A stretch of DNA of 64,000 bases from Paenibacillus etheri (lineage in GTDB: Bacteria > Bacillota > Bacilli > Paenibacillales > Paenibacillaceae). Shown here piece by piece: positions 36,817 to 45,074 of this stretch. How positions within the stretch are numbered: position 1 is the stretch's first letter; every line of letters starts with the position of its first letter. The position numbers and the translations under genes were made by a program. Under the pieces are notes generated by a model that had not been told where the DNA came from, ran no database searches, and saw only the letters and a list, made by a program, of their open reading frames with translations. The DNA lies in NCBI RefSeq assembly GCF_001012825.1, contig NZ_LCZJ02000033.1, positions 102,518 through 166,517 on the forward strand, in the 5' to 3' direction.

Positions 36817-38088
36817 TTATTTTGACGATTCCCCACAGTAGTAGACGGCAAGTCGTCTGATCTTGGGGCTTGCCGTAGCTACGGGCACCCGTAACCGTAT
36901 TTTCTTTACGCATACCGGAGGAAAGGCGTCTATTTTCTTATGACCTATTGCACTACCGCGCTTCAACTCCAGCCACGCTCCATTGCTATATGCTTCCAGC
37001 ACATACTCTTCCACTCTCTCGCCGTAAGCAATGTCCTCCATAATCTCGGCGTGATCAATCACAGCGGCTGCAGGCATCTCCAGCTCAACAAGCTCTCCGG
37101 TGCCTGCTGTTACCGCTAGAGCCTTACCGAATCTGCGCCCGATCTCCTTGCCGAATTCCAGCAGTCGCTGCACATCGGCCTCCGGAAGCAGCCCGCGGTT
37201 ATCAGGGGCCACATTGAGCAGCAAGGTCGCCCCATGTCCGACTGAACGATAATAAATATCCATTAGCTGCTCCAGAGACAGCAGCAAATGCTCCTCCTGA
37301 GGATGCCAGAACCAGCGGTCTTTACGGATAGGCACATCGCATTCCGCAGGCACCCAGCCCGGCGTTCCGGGAAGCCAGTGTGACGGCGCTTCACTGAACA
37401 TGCTACCTCGCGCGGAATCCGCAGTGTTCCAGCAAGGATAAGGGGCAACGCCATCCTCATTTCCAACCCAGCGAATTGTTGGTGCCCCCATATTAAACAC
37501 CATGGCACTTGGCTGATGGCGCCTGATCAGATCCATAATCCGCTGCCAATCGTAATTGCGGCCCTCAGATCCTGCACCGTCAAACCAAATCTCCGTAAGC
37601 GGACCATAGCCCGTAAGAAGCTCTTGCAATTGCAGGGCATAGAAATTATCGTACGCTTCTTTATCCGCATAACAGGGCTCATGTCTGTCCCATGGAGATA
37701 AATAAATGCCAAAGCCAACCCCAAGTTCGCGGCAAGCGTCCGCACACTCCTTGACGACATCGCCGCGTCCTTCCTTCCACGGACTGGAGGCAACAGAATA
37801 AGTGCTTGTTCCAGTCGGCCACAGGCAAAAGCCGTCATGATGCTTAGCTGTCAATACAAAATAACGGAATCCGGCTTCTTTAGCTGTACTAACCCATTGT
37901 CGGGCATCCAGATGAAGCGGATTGAAAACCGTAGGTGAGTCGCTGCCTTCTCCCCACTCCTGATCGCAAAACGTATTCATTCCAAAATGGCAGAACATCC
38001 CCAGCTCCAGGTCCTGCCAGTCCATCTGCTCCTTAGAAGGTAGTGCTGCTTGCTTTTCTGGCTTGTTCTGTGAAGAAATGCTATCCAT
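36817..38088 (-). CDS. GH29-type alpha-L-fucosidase
   Basis: 423 residues, no signal peptide. GH29 signatures: MFCHFGMNTFCDQEW, FRYFVLTAKHHDGFCLWPT, GVGFGIYLSPWDRHE, the nucleophile Asp in LTEIWFDGAGSEG, and LLLNVAPDNRGLLP near the end of the barrel. A beta-sandwich C-terminal domain (about 340-423) follows. It lies 26 bases upstream of GH35 and downstream of the importer binding-protein gene, so it probably removes L-fucose from imported oligosaccharides, feeding the fuc operon at 52-56 kb. Confidence 0.9.
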   Translation of the reverse strand: MDSISSQNKPEKQAALPSKEQMDWQDLELGMFCHFGMNTFCDQEWGEGSDSPTVFNPLHLDARQWVSTAKEAGFRYFVLTAKHHDGFCLWPTGTSTYSVASSPWKEGRGDVVKECADACRELGVGFGIYLSPWDRHEPCYADKEAYDNFYALQLQELLTGYGPLTEIWFDGAGSEGRNYDWQRIMDLIRRHQPSAMVFNMGAPTIRWVGNEDGVAPYPCWNTADSARGSMFSEAPSHWLPGTPGWVPAECDVPIRKDRWFWHPQEEHLLLSLEQLMDIYYRSVGHGATLLLNVAPDNRGLLPEADVQRLLEFGKEIGRRFGKALAVTAGTGELVELEMPAAAVIDHAEIMEDIAYGERVEEYVLEAYSNGAWLELKRGSAIGHKKIDAFPPVCVKKIRLRVPVATASPKIRRLAVYYCGESSK

Positions 38089-38137
38089 TATTTTTATACT
38101 CTCCCGTATATTTTGTGTAAGCCCATTGTATAAATAA

Positions 38138-38172
38138 GGCTTTGGAAAGCCGGTTGATGACCTTCCAAAGCC
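38138..38172 (-). promoter_or_regulatory. intercistronic stem-loop between binding-protein and GH29 genes
   Basis: GGCTTTGGAA pairs perfectly with TTCCAAAGCC. TTATTTAT follows on the minus strand. It is likely a partial terminator or mRNA-stability element keeping the binding protein in excess. Confidence 0.6.
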
Positions 38173-38208
38173 CCGTCCCCAACTTGGGATACCTCGCTTA
38201 TTGCCTAT

Positions 38209-39606
38209 TTATTTGATAACGCCTTTTTCGTTGATAATTTTCGTGGCTTCATCAACCATCCATTTCTGCACCTTATCAATCGATTCATCTCCAAGCATGA
38301 ATTTGCTGAAGCCGTCATTGATAACTTTGGTCAACTCGGAGGTTGCTGTTGTCATTACCTGGGCACCGTCGAGGAACTGAATTTCGCTATCGAAGAGTGT
38401 ATATTTGAGAGAATCAATATCATACATTTCTTCTTTTCCAGCAACCAATTTGGTCAATAAAGCTTCATTGTCAGCTTTTTTATACCCGGAGAATTCCGGT
38501 CTGTTATCGCTAACAGCCGTCGACATAAATCTCATCAGTTTGAACGAAGCCTCTTTGTTCTTCGAGGTTGTGCCCATCGCCAGCATATTGCCGTTAGTGA
38601 AGTATTTGCCCTCATATTCTTTCGGTTCCGATCCTGCAGGAGGCACCGGTACCGGAGCAAAGGCCGTCTTGAATTCATGCGGATACTGTTCGGTGTTGCC
38701 TGGATCAGCAATCGTCCAGTTACCAGTCAGGATCATAGCAGCTTCTTCGTTAAAAAATTCGGTACGATAGTTGAGTTTGGCAGCTAGAGCGTCCGCATAA
38801 TATTTTGCAGATTTGTCAGCAGTCTCCATATCTTTACGCAGCTGGAAGAAGTATTTATATGACGGATCCGAGAAAATGGTCGTTCCATCACTATATACGA
38901 GCGGGTCTTTCATCATCGTTTGGGCTGGAGCATTCATGTACAGCTCCCAGGTGTGGAAGTAAGTGCCGTAACGTTTATCCACGCCTTCGCCTTTGGTCAG
39001 TTTTTTGGCATAGTCGCGGTAGTCATCCCATGTCCAGCCAAAGGTAGGTACAGGCAGCCCAGCTTCATCCAGTGCATCTTTGTTCAGCATCACATAGTTG
39101 TTGCTCTTGGTATATTGCAGCCCATAATAGTTGTTGTCGACCTTAGCGTTGACATAATATTCATCCTCGGGAACGAGGTTATCCTTCTCATAGAATTCAT
39201 TCAGTGGAGCAAGTGCTCCCCGTGTAGCCCGTTCAAGCACGCCTCCAAGGCTTGGCACTTGGATAACGTCAATCGCTTCGCCGGAAGAAATCAGGAAATC
39301 GAGTTTCTTCAGCATTTCTACGGAATCACCGGGAACGAGTGCCACATGCTCTACCTTGATGCCTGGGTTCTGATCCATAAATTCCTGCAGCATAGCATCG
39401 GTGCCAGCCGACTGGGCTTCATTATCCCAGTTGTAATACTTGATGGCGACTTGCTTGTCCACCTTGGTGTTCCCGGCATTCGTACTAGCTTCAGCATTCC
39501 CGTTCTTTTCCGAGTTTCCGGTATTTCCACAGGCGCTTAGCGTTAAGGAAACCGCCAGCATGGAGCCCAGTACAACGGATAATCTTTTTTTGCTCTTTGT
39601 TTTCAT
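38209..39606 (-). CDS. sugar ABC transporter substrate-binding lipoprotein
   Basis: 465 residues from the ATG preceded by GGGGGGAAG; the longer reading from 39651 lacks a site. The signal peptide ends in the lipobox LSAC, and a Gly/Asn/Ser/Glu-rich linker follows. It is an SBP_bac_1-type binding protein (KYYNWDNEAQSAGTDAMLQEFMDQNPGIKVEHV). It has its own promoter with the locus-wide paired repeat (39683-39730), although it follows the two permease genes. It is the probable receptor for oligosaccharides made by the PL8 lyase. Confidence 0.93.
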   Translation of the reverse strand: MKTKSKKRLSVVLGSMLAVSLTLSACGNTGNSEKNGNAEASTNAGNTKVDKQVAIKYYNWDNEAQSAGTDAMLQEFMDQNPGIKVEHVALVPGDSVEMLKKLDFLISSGEAIDVIQVPSLGGVLERATRGALAPLNEFYEKDNLVPEDEYYVNAKVDNNYYGLQYTKSNNYVMLNKDALDEAGLPVPTFGWTWDDYRDYAKKLTKGEGVDKRYGTYFHTWELYMNAPAQTMMKDPLVYSDGTTIFSDPSYKYFFQLRKDMETADKSAKYYADALAAKLNYRTEFFNEEAAMILTGNWTIADPGNTEQYPHEFKTAFAPVPVPPAGSEPKEYEGKYFTNGNMLAMGTTSKNKEASFKLMRFMSTAVSDNRPEFSGYKKADNEALLTKLVAGKEEMYDIDSLKYTLFDSEIQFLDGAQVMTTATSELTKVINDGFSKFMLGDESIDKVQKWMVDEATKIINEKGVIK

Positions 39607-39656
39607 TTTACTTCCCCCCGCACTGAATTTTAAGTATAGTGCCTTGTTCATTTCTT

Positions 39657-39662
39657 ATTATA
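39657..39662 (-). promoter_or_regulatory. -10 box of the binding-protein promoter
   Basis: TATAAT on the minus strand, with a poor -35 (TTGGCC) about 15 bp upstream touching the proximal repeat. This is typical of activator-dependent promoters. Confidence 0.5.
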
Positions 39663-39682
39663 GGCATCCGCTTTACTGGCCA

Positions 39683-39730
39683 AGTGCACAATTTTGCTGT
39701 TGTAGGATCACATTTTTGACTTTTACTATC
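39683..39730 (-). promoter_or_regulatory. paired direct repeats upstream of the binding-protein gene, candidate YesN-type site
   Basis: Plus-strand copies GTGCACAATTTTGCTGTT and ATCACATTTTTGACTTTT, with the G of TTTTG at 39696 and 39718, 22 bp apart. The proximal one is 34 bp from the -10. The same pair occurs at 41601-41632 and 48425-48456. Confidence 0.6.
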
Positions 39731-39749
39731 TATTCGCACACCCGCAGGG

Positions 39750-40586
39750 TCAGCCCTTTACGCCGCCAAGGGAGATTCCGTTAATGACTTGCTTTTGCAA
39801 GGCAATGAACACGATGACGAGCGGGATGATCGCGGAAACAGCTGCCGTCATCATAATCGCATAGTTGTTCGAATAATCGTCCCGGAACAGTGTCATACCG
39901 AGTGGAATAGTGTACAAATTCTTATTTAGTAAGAAGATCAGCGGATTCTGGTAATCATTCCAGGTCCAGATAAATTTGATAATCGCCACCGTAGCGAGCA
40001 CCGGCTTACAGAGCGGAATAATGATAGACCAGAATATCCGTAAATGGCCTGCACCGTCAATTCGCGCCGCTTCAATGTATTCGTCGCTGACACCTATCAT
40101 AAATTGCCGCAGCAGGAACGTGAAGTAGATGGAGAACATACTCATTAAAATGATTGCAGCATGAGTATCATAAAGACCGAACCAGCGAATCAGCAGAAAA
40201 CGCGGAATCAGTGTGGCCTGGTCAGGTATAATCATGAACGACAGCAGCGCCAGAAACACCATATTTCGTCCTTTGAACTTGATTTTGGTTAAGGCGTACG
40301 CCGACATAGATGAAATGATAAGTGTAATTAAGGTTGTAATAATCGCAACTTTAAAGGAATTTAAATAGAAATGAGAAAACGGTACTCGTCCCATCCAAAC
40401 CATCTTGAAATTATACGCTACATTGATCTTCTCGGGAATCCATTGGATCGGGAAGCGCATAACATCTTTCTCATATTTAAAGGCCGCGGAAATCATCCAG
40501 ATCAGCGGAATAAGAAATACAATGGACAAAGCCCCCATGATGCAGGTAGTGATCACTCTGGACATATTTTTTCTAATCAGTTGCAT
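39750..40586 (-). CDS. CUT1 sugar ABC transporter permease (MalG-type)
   Basis: 278 residues, six TMs, EAA motif EYIEAARIDGAGHLRIFWSIIIPLCKP, with the typical PFSHFYLNSFKVA loop after TM1. It lies 15 bases after the partner permease. There is no ATPase gene nearby, as is usual for this transporter class. Confidence 0.94.
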   Translation of the reverse strand: MQLIRKNMSRVITTCIMGALSIVFLIPLIWMISAAFKYEKDVMRFPIQWIPEKINVAYNFKMVWMGRVPFSHFYLNSFKVAIITTLITLIISSMSAYALTKIKFKGRNMVFLALLSFMIIPDQATLIPRFLLIRWFGLYDTHAAIILMSMFSIYFTFLLRQFMIGVSDEYIEAARIDGAGHLRIFWSIIIPLCKPVLATVAIIKFIWTWNDYQNPLIFLLNKNLYTIPLGMTLFRDDYSNNYAIMMTAAVSAIIPLVIVFIALQKQVINGISLGGVKG

Positions 40587-40601
40587 GTTAATCTCCCCCC
40601 T

Positions 40602-41531
40602 TTATTCTTCATTTCTCATTTTCCAAGTAGCTGCGGTGATCAAGCCTATGACGGCGAATAGCAGCCAGGAAATTGCAGAAGCGTAGCCCATGTTGTAGTA
40701 TTTGAACCCTTCCTCATAGATCCTGAACACAAGCACGGTAGAAGAATTGTTCGGGCCACCTTCGGTCAAAAAGGCGATGATGTCGAACACCTTAAACGAG
40801 CCAATCAGCATGGTTATAAGCAGGAAGAACGTGGTTGGACGCAGCATCGGAACCGTGATGGCAAAGAATTTTTTCAGTGCGCTGGCTCCGTCTATTTCGG
40901 CAGCTTCGTAGATTTCATCGGAAATATTCGTCAAGCCGGCCATATAAATAATAATGGTGTAACCCAGACTCGCCCAAGAACTGATAATGGCAATCGATAA
41001 CAGTGAAGTCTTAGGATCGACCAGCCATTTCGGAGGACTGGAAATTCCAAGCTCCATCAAGAACTGATTGATCGGTCCAAGAGATGGATGGAACAATGCG
41101 CTCCATACGGCGGCAATTGCAATAATCGAAGAAATATAAGGGATAAAGAAAGCAACTTTGAAATAATTTTTGAGAAATACACTGTTTTGAATCAATGCTG
41201 CCAGTACCAAAGCAATCGCAATCGGTATCGGCACGGTCATAATCATATAAATAGCATTGTTCTTCAAAGCTTGAATGATGCTCGGATCATGGAACATTTT
41301 GATATAGTTATCCAATCCGATAAACTCGATCCCTTGAACCCCCGACAATAGATCCCATTTCGAGAAGCTTAAATAAAGTGAGAATCCAAGTGCAAATACA
41401 TTAAGAAAAAGCATTCCGACAATTTCCGGAGCTAGAAACAGCCACCCGGTCAAAGCCTCTTTCCGCTGCGGAGTCCAGAACTTCCGCTTTTCCTGCAGAA
41501 TTTTTGGCACAGGTTGTTTTGCAGCCTCCAC
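40602..41531 (-). CDS. CUT1 sugar ABC transporter permease (MalF-type)
   Basis: 309 residues, six TMs with a basic N-terminal tail, EAA motif EIYEAAEIDGASALKKFFAITVPMLRP. It is first in the importer transcript, about 110 bases after the terminator of the YesN gene, with its own predicted -10 and paired repeat. Confidence 0.94.
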   Translation of the reverse strand: MEAAKQPVPKILQEKRKFWTPQRKEALTGWLFLAPEIVGMLFLNVFALGFSLYLSFSKWDLLSGVQGIEFIGLDNYIKMFHDPSIIQALKNNAIYMIMTVPIPIAIALVLAALIQNSVFLKNYFKVAFFIPYISSIIAIAAVWSALFHPSLGPINQFLMELGISSPPKWLVDPKTSLLSIAIISSWASLGYTIIIYMAGLTNISDEIYEAAEIDGASALKKFFAITVPMLRPTTFFLLITMLIGSFKVFDIIAFLTEGGPNNSSTVLVFRIYEEGFKYYNMGYASAISWLLFAVIGLITAATWKMRNEE

Positions 41532-41560
41532 GTTGTATCACCTCGACAATTTGATTTGTC

Positions 41561-41566
41561 ATTATA
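41561..41566 (-). promoter_or_regulatory. -10 box of the permease promoter
   Basis: TATAAT on the minus strand, 37 bp from the proximal repeat copy. The -35 region has no good match. Confidence 0.5.
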
Positions 41567-41599
41567 GTAATATATCCACCCTCCGCATGAAGGAGTGAT

Positions 41600-41632
41600 T
41601 ATGACCCGAGATGTGCAAGATTTTGACCTTTG
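41600..41632 (-). promoter_or_regulatory. paired direct repeats upstream of the permease operon, candidate YesN-type site
   Basis: Plus-strand copies GATTATGACCCG and TGTGCAAGATTTTGACCTTT, with the aligned G at 41603 and 41625, 22 bp apart. Confidence 0.6.
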
Positions 41633-41642
41633 TCCGTCGACA

Positions 41643-41666
41643 ACAAAAAAACCGCCCTAAATGGGC
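41643..41666 (-). terminator. Rho-independent terminator of the YesN-type gene
   Basis: CCGCCC-ATTTA-GGGCGG with T7 on the minus strand, 36 bases after the stop. Confidence 0.9.
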
Positions 41667-41701
41667 GGCGGGTCTATTCGGTACGTAGAGAATTGCGCTT
41701 C

Positions 41702-43285
41702 TCAGCGTACCGAGTGTTTGGATTTATATTCGCTCGGTGTTGTTCCCACATATTTTTTAAACACTTTTGAAAAATAGGTTCTGTCCGAATATCCCAAGCC
41801 GACGGCTAACGATTCCAGGTTCTGGCTGGAGATTTTCAGCATTTTGGTCGCAACCTTCATCTTGTGCTGATGTACATAGTCTGTAAAGGTCAGACCTGTC
41901 ATGCGTTTGAAATAACGCGAGAAATAGCTAGGATCCAGAAACAGATAACGTGCCATATCTATTGAGGTAATGTTATCTCCAAGATGCTGGTCGATAAATT
42001 GCTGGATAAGCTGCAGCTTGGGCTCCTGCGGGGGAGCTCCTGCCACCTGCTGCTTGTTGCCTGTAATCTGCACAAGCTTTCTTTCCACCAGTTCCATCGT
42101 ATCCTCCAGTGTGCGGGTTTGCACGAGATAGACGAACAGATCCTCATCGAACGTTAGGCTAGTGAACATCAACTCGATACCGCGGAGCATAAAGGACAAA
42201 TCCCGGACGAAATCACCCGGATGGATAGCCATTGCTTTTGCAGTCCTAGCGATTTCCTGAAGAATGCCACGGATGGCTTCAAGGTCATTTTTAATCACGG
42301 CCCGTTCCATCTGCGGGATATAACTATCCAGAAATCCTTGGGGAGCAGGCTGAAAGCGAGGGGTAGCGATTTGCAGAGTATCCAGAACTGTGTAATCCGC
42401 ACTCGAGTAGAACTCGCACTTATCTTGGACAATTTGCCGATGGATCTGTCCGATCGCCTGTAGCTCTATTTTCTCAGTGACTGCGATGATGCCCGGTTGA
42501 ATCTTAAGGAGATGGGAGCACTCGGAACACAGTCGCTGTAAATAATCATGAAAATAAAGACTGGCATTCTGCGCCAGATTCACACGGTAATTATACAGGA
42601 TCACAATATTCTTCTGCTCCAAAAAAGGCGTAATCCCCTCACATGCTTCCGACAGCTCTAAGGCTATATTGTAGATGGCATATAAAATAAGTGGATACTC
42701 GCTCTGCTTGTACCGCTTCTCGAAACTGGAAAAGTGAATACTGACCGTGCCCAGCATGAACCACGGGTACGTCCAGGATATGCCGATTTGCGCCGCATAG
42801 CCCAGCGTGGTTTCGGGCGGAGCGCCGCCGATCACCCTTTGCAGCAGATTCTGCCGGAAGAGCTGGCTGTTGTATCCCGTCTCTCCATGCTTAATTAACC
42901 CGATCTTCGATTTAAGCAAGCGTACGGACTTGGCTAGGCTTTTCTCCAGTTGCTCGTCCGTAAGCTGGTCCTTGATTAAATAGTCATCCACTTTCAGCTT
43001 TACCGCCTGCTGAGCATAATGGAAATCTTCATGACAGGTCAGGAAAATAATTCTGACCTCCGGCTTCATGCGGGTAAAGCAATCGGCCAGCTCAATCCCG
43101 TTCTTTTGCGGCAGGCCAATATCCGTGATCACGATGTCGGGCTGCACTTCCTCAAACATTAATAACGCCTTGGCACTGGAATAGGTGCTGCCGACAATCT
43201 GCAAGCTATGTGCCTCCCAGTCAATCATCTGCTGAAGCACCTTGAGCATAGGAACATCATCATCTATGAGCATCACTTTATACAT
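41702..43285 (-). CDS. YesN-type response regulator with AraC DNA-binding domain
   Basis: 527 residues. The REC domain (1-120) has the acidic pocket DDD (8-10), phosphoacceptor D55 in IVITDIGLP, and a Lys in DDYLIKDQ. The middle (about 130-420) is the weakly conserved region of these regulators. The C-terminal AraC domain (about 430-527) has both HTHs (ITSIDMARYLFLDPSYFSRYFKR and LESLAVGLGYSDRTYFSKVFKKYVGTTPSEY). The start at MYKVMLIDDD is preceded by AGAGGG and overlaps the kinase gene by 8 bases; the 39 extra residues of the longer frame are not REC-like. It probably activates this locus through the paired repeats. Confidence 0.93.
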   Translation of the reverse strand: MYKVMLIDDDVPMLKVLQQMIDWEAHSLQIVGSTYSSAKALLMFEEVQPDIVITDIGLPQKNGIELADCFTRMKPEVRIIFLTCHEDFHYAQQAVKLKVDDYLIKDQLTDEQLEKSLAKSVRLLKSKIGLIKHGETGYNSQLFRQNLLQRVIGGAPPETTLGYAAQIGISWTYPWFMLGTVSIHFSSFEKRYKQSEYPLILYAIYNIALELSEACEGITPFLEQKNIVILYNYRVNLAQNASLYFHDYLQRLCSECSHLLKIQPGIIAVTEKIELQAIGQIHRQIVQDKCEFYSSADYTVLDTLQIATPRFQPAPQGFLDSYIPQMERAVIKNDLEAIRGILQEIARTAKAMAIHPGDFVRDLSFMLRGIELMFTSLTFDEDLFVYLVQTRTLEDTMELVERKLVQITGNKQQVAGAPPQEPKLQLIQQFIDQHLGDNITSIDMARYLFLDPSYFSRYFKRMTGLTFTDYVHQHKMKVATKMLKISSQNLESLAVGLGYSDRTYFSKVFKKYVGTTPSEYKSKHSVR

Positions 43286-45008
43286 CAATATCCCTCTCTC
43301 TCTCCGACAGATTAACCTGATGATTGCCTTGCGGCAAATACAGAGAAACGGACACCCCACCCTGCGGCAGATTATGCAGCGACAAGCGGGTATCCTGCCC
43401 ATAGGTCAGCCTCAGCCTTTGAACCACGTTAATTAAACCGACCCTTTGATAAGTCCCATCCTGTTCATCGTCCTTGTAGAGCAACCTGCGGTTCAGTCCC
43501 GCCAGAATTTCTGCCCCCGCACCGCAGCCATTGTCTTCAACTTCAATCATAATCCCATCAGGAATCGTTCGCGCACGGACGACAATACGCGGTGCCGGGT
43601 GGTCAACTAGACCGTGAACGATGGCATTCTCAACGAGAGGCTGCAGAATAAGCTTAGGAACGATGAGTTTCTCTGTATCCGCTTCCAGATCGACCTCCAG
43701 TTCAAGAGGGATTTCGTTGCGGATCTTCATGATGTCGATATAATGACCAAGCAGTCTGCATTCTTCCCGCAAGGTAGCCGGTTCATTGACCTTCAAATAG
43801 GCCCGGAGCAGACTCATTAGTGAATCAATGATCCCGCTATGTAGCTTATCTTTGGCCAAAATAAGGCTACATTTGATCGAATTTAGTGTGTTGATCAAAA
43901 AGTGGGGACGGATCTGCATAAACAGCGCCTCAAGTTCCATCACTCGCTTCTGTTCCTGCTCCACCTCGATGTCGTGAATCAATCCTTGCAGTTGGTCCAG
44001 CATGGTATTCAACGTCTGCCCCAGCTCAGCGATTTCGTCCTTGCCCCTGATCTCCAGCCTGACATCAAGATTCCCCATTCCGAACTGGCGCACAACGCGC
44101 TGTAGTTTCATGATCGGACTATGCAATCTTTTGGCAATCAGCATGGAGGTAGCCGAAAAGACAATAAATAAGAGAAGCACCAAGCCAATACCACTATAAA
44201 AAGTTCGCGAAATCTGGCCTGACCATTCTTTCTCAGAAGCTTCATAGACCAGCTCCCAATTGGATTTGTCAATGGCTCTAGCGGTACGCACGCTTCCTCT
44301 CGCTTCCTTACCATCTGGAGCTAGCTCGGAGTTTCCGGCAATTAGTCCTCCTACGGAATCAAACAACGCCAGCTTGCCGAATTCGACTGGCCCGAGTAAC
44401 TTGTTGAAATAGGCTTCGGGAATAGAAATGAGAAGCACGGATACCTTCTGTTTCTCCCGGCTGTCATAGATTACTCTGGCAATATAGTAGCTGCTGCTTT
44501 TACCGGAACCGCTGTCAGCCATTCCAAGCCATTGCAAGCTCTCCGGTTCGTGAATATTAACACGCGCCATCAGCTTGTCCATGTTGGCATTAATCACGGA
44601 TAAATTCTCAGTCCCAGAGGAGATTACAAAGTTTTTCCGGTTGACCAAATACATGCGAATGTTATTATTCAGCGGCTTAGAGTTGATGAGCGAAAACACA
44701 TCCTGAATTTGCGTAAAATGTACGTAATCCTGATAGTTGTTCAGCCGCTCGGTATCTGCAAAGACCTTCAGATTGGCACGGAAATTGGTATCGTTTACAA
44801 TAAAATGAGAAGCAAACGTCACATCATCAATGGTCTTGTTTAGTTCGTCAATCATAACATTCAGGAAGTTATCGTTGCTGAGCTGCAGTTTTTCTACCAT
44901 CGTATCCCGAATTAGCACAAAGGAGATAATCGATACTGCAATCAGCGGGATAAAAATCAGCAAAAGAAATGAAACCTGGATACGTCTATAGTAAGTGAAT
45001 TTGAACAT
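43278..45008 (-). CDS. YesM-type sensor histidine kinase
   Basis: 576 residues, membrane. TM1 (about 12-32), an extracellular sensing region (35-270), TM2 (about 275-298), HAMP (300-355), His_kinase domain with H369 in QIRPHFLINTLNS, and HATPase_c with the N-box VENAIVHG and G-box VEDNGCGAG. It partners with the YesN-type regulator whose gene it overlaps. Kinases of this group next to CUT1 importers usually sense imported sugars, often through the binding protein. It lies 66 bases after the heparinase-like gene. Confidence 0.93.
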   Translation of the reverse strand: MFKFTYYRRIQVSFLLLIFIPLIAVSIISFVLIRDTMVEKLQLSNDNFLNVMIDELNKTIDDVTFASHFIVNDTNFRANLKVFADTERLNNYQDYVHFTQIQDVFSLINSKPLNNNIRMYLVNRKNFVISSGTENLSVINANMDKLMARVNIHEPESLQWLGMADSGSGKSSSYYIARVIYDSREKQKVSVLLISIPEAYFNKLLGPVEFGKLALFDSVGGLIAGNSELAPDGKEARGSVRTARAIDKSNWELVYEASEKEWSGQISRTFYSGIGLVLLLFIVFSATSMLIAKRLHSPIMKLQRVVRQFGMGNLDVRLEIRGKDEIAELGQTLNTMLDQLQGLIHDIEVEQEQKRVMELEALFMQIRPHFLINTLNSIKCSLILAKDKLHSGIIDSLMSLLRAYLKVNEPATLREECRLLGHYIDIMKIRNEIPLELEVDLEADTEKLIVPKLILQPLVENAIVHGLVDHPAPRIVVRARTIPDGIMIEVEDNGCGAGAEILAGLNRRLLYKDDEQDGTYQRVGLINVVQRLRLTYGQDTRLSLHNLPQGGVSVSLYLPQGNHQVNLSERERDIDV

Positions 45009-45074
45009 GTTTTCTCCGCGCCTCTCTCATGCTCTTTCTTTTATTCTATCAGTCCGTTGTCCAGTATACATGCA

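Noticed and set aside
38920-39540. 206-residue plus-strand ORF
   Set aside because: It is fully antisense to the substrate-binding protein gene, which has a signal peptide, lipobox and ribosome binding site.
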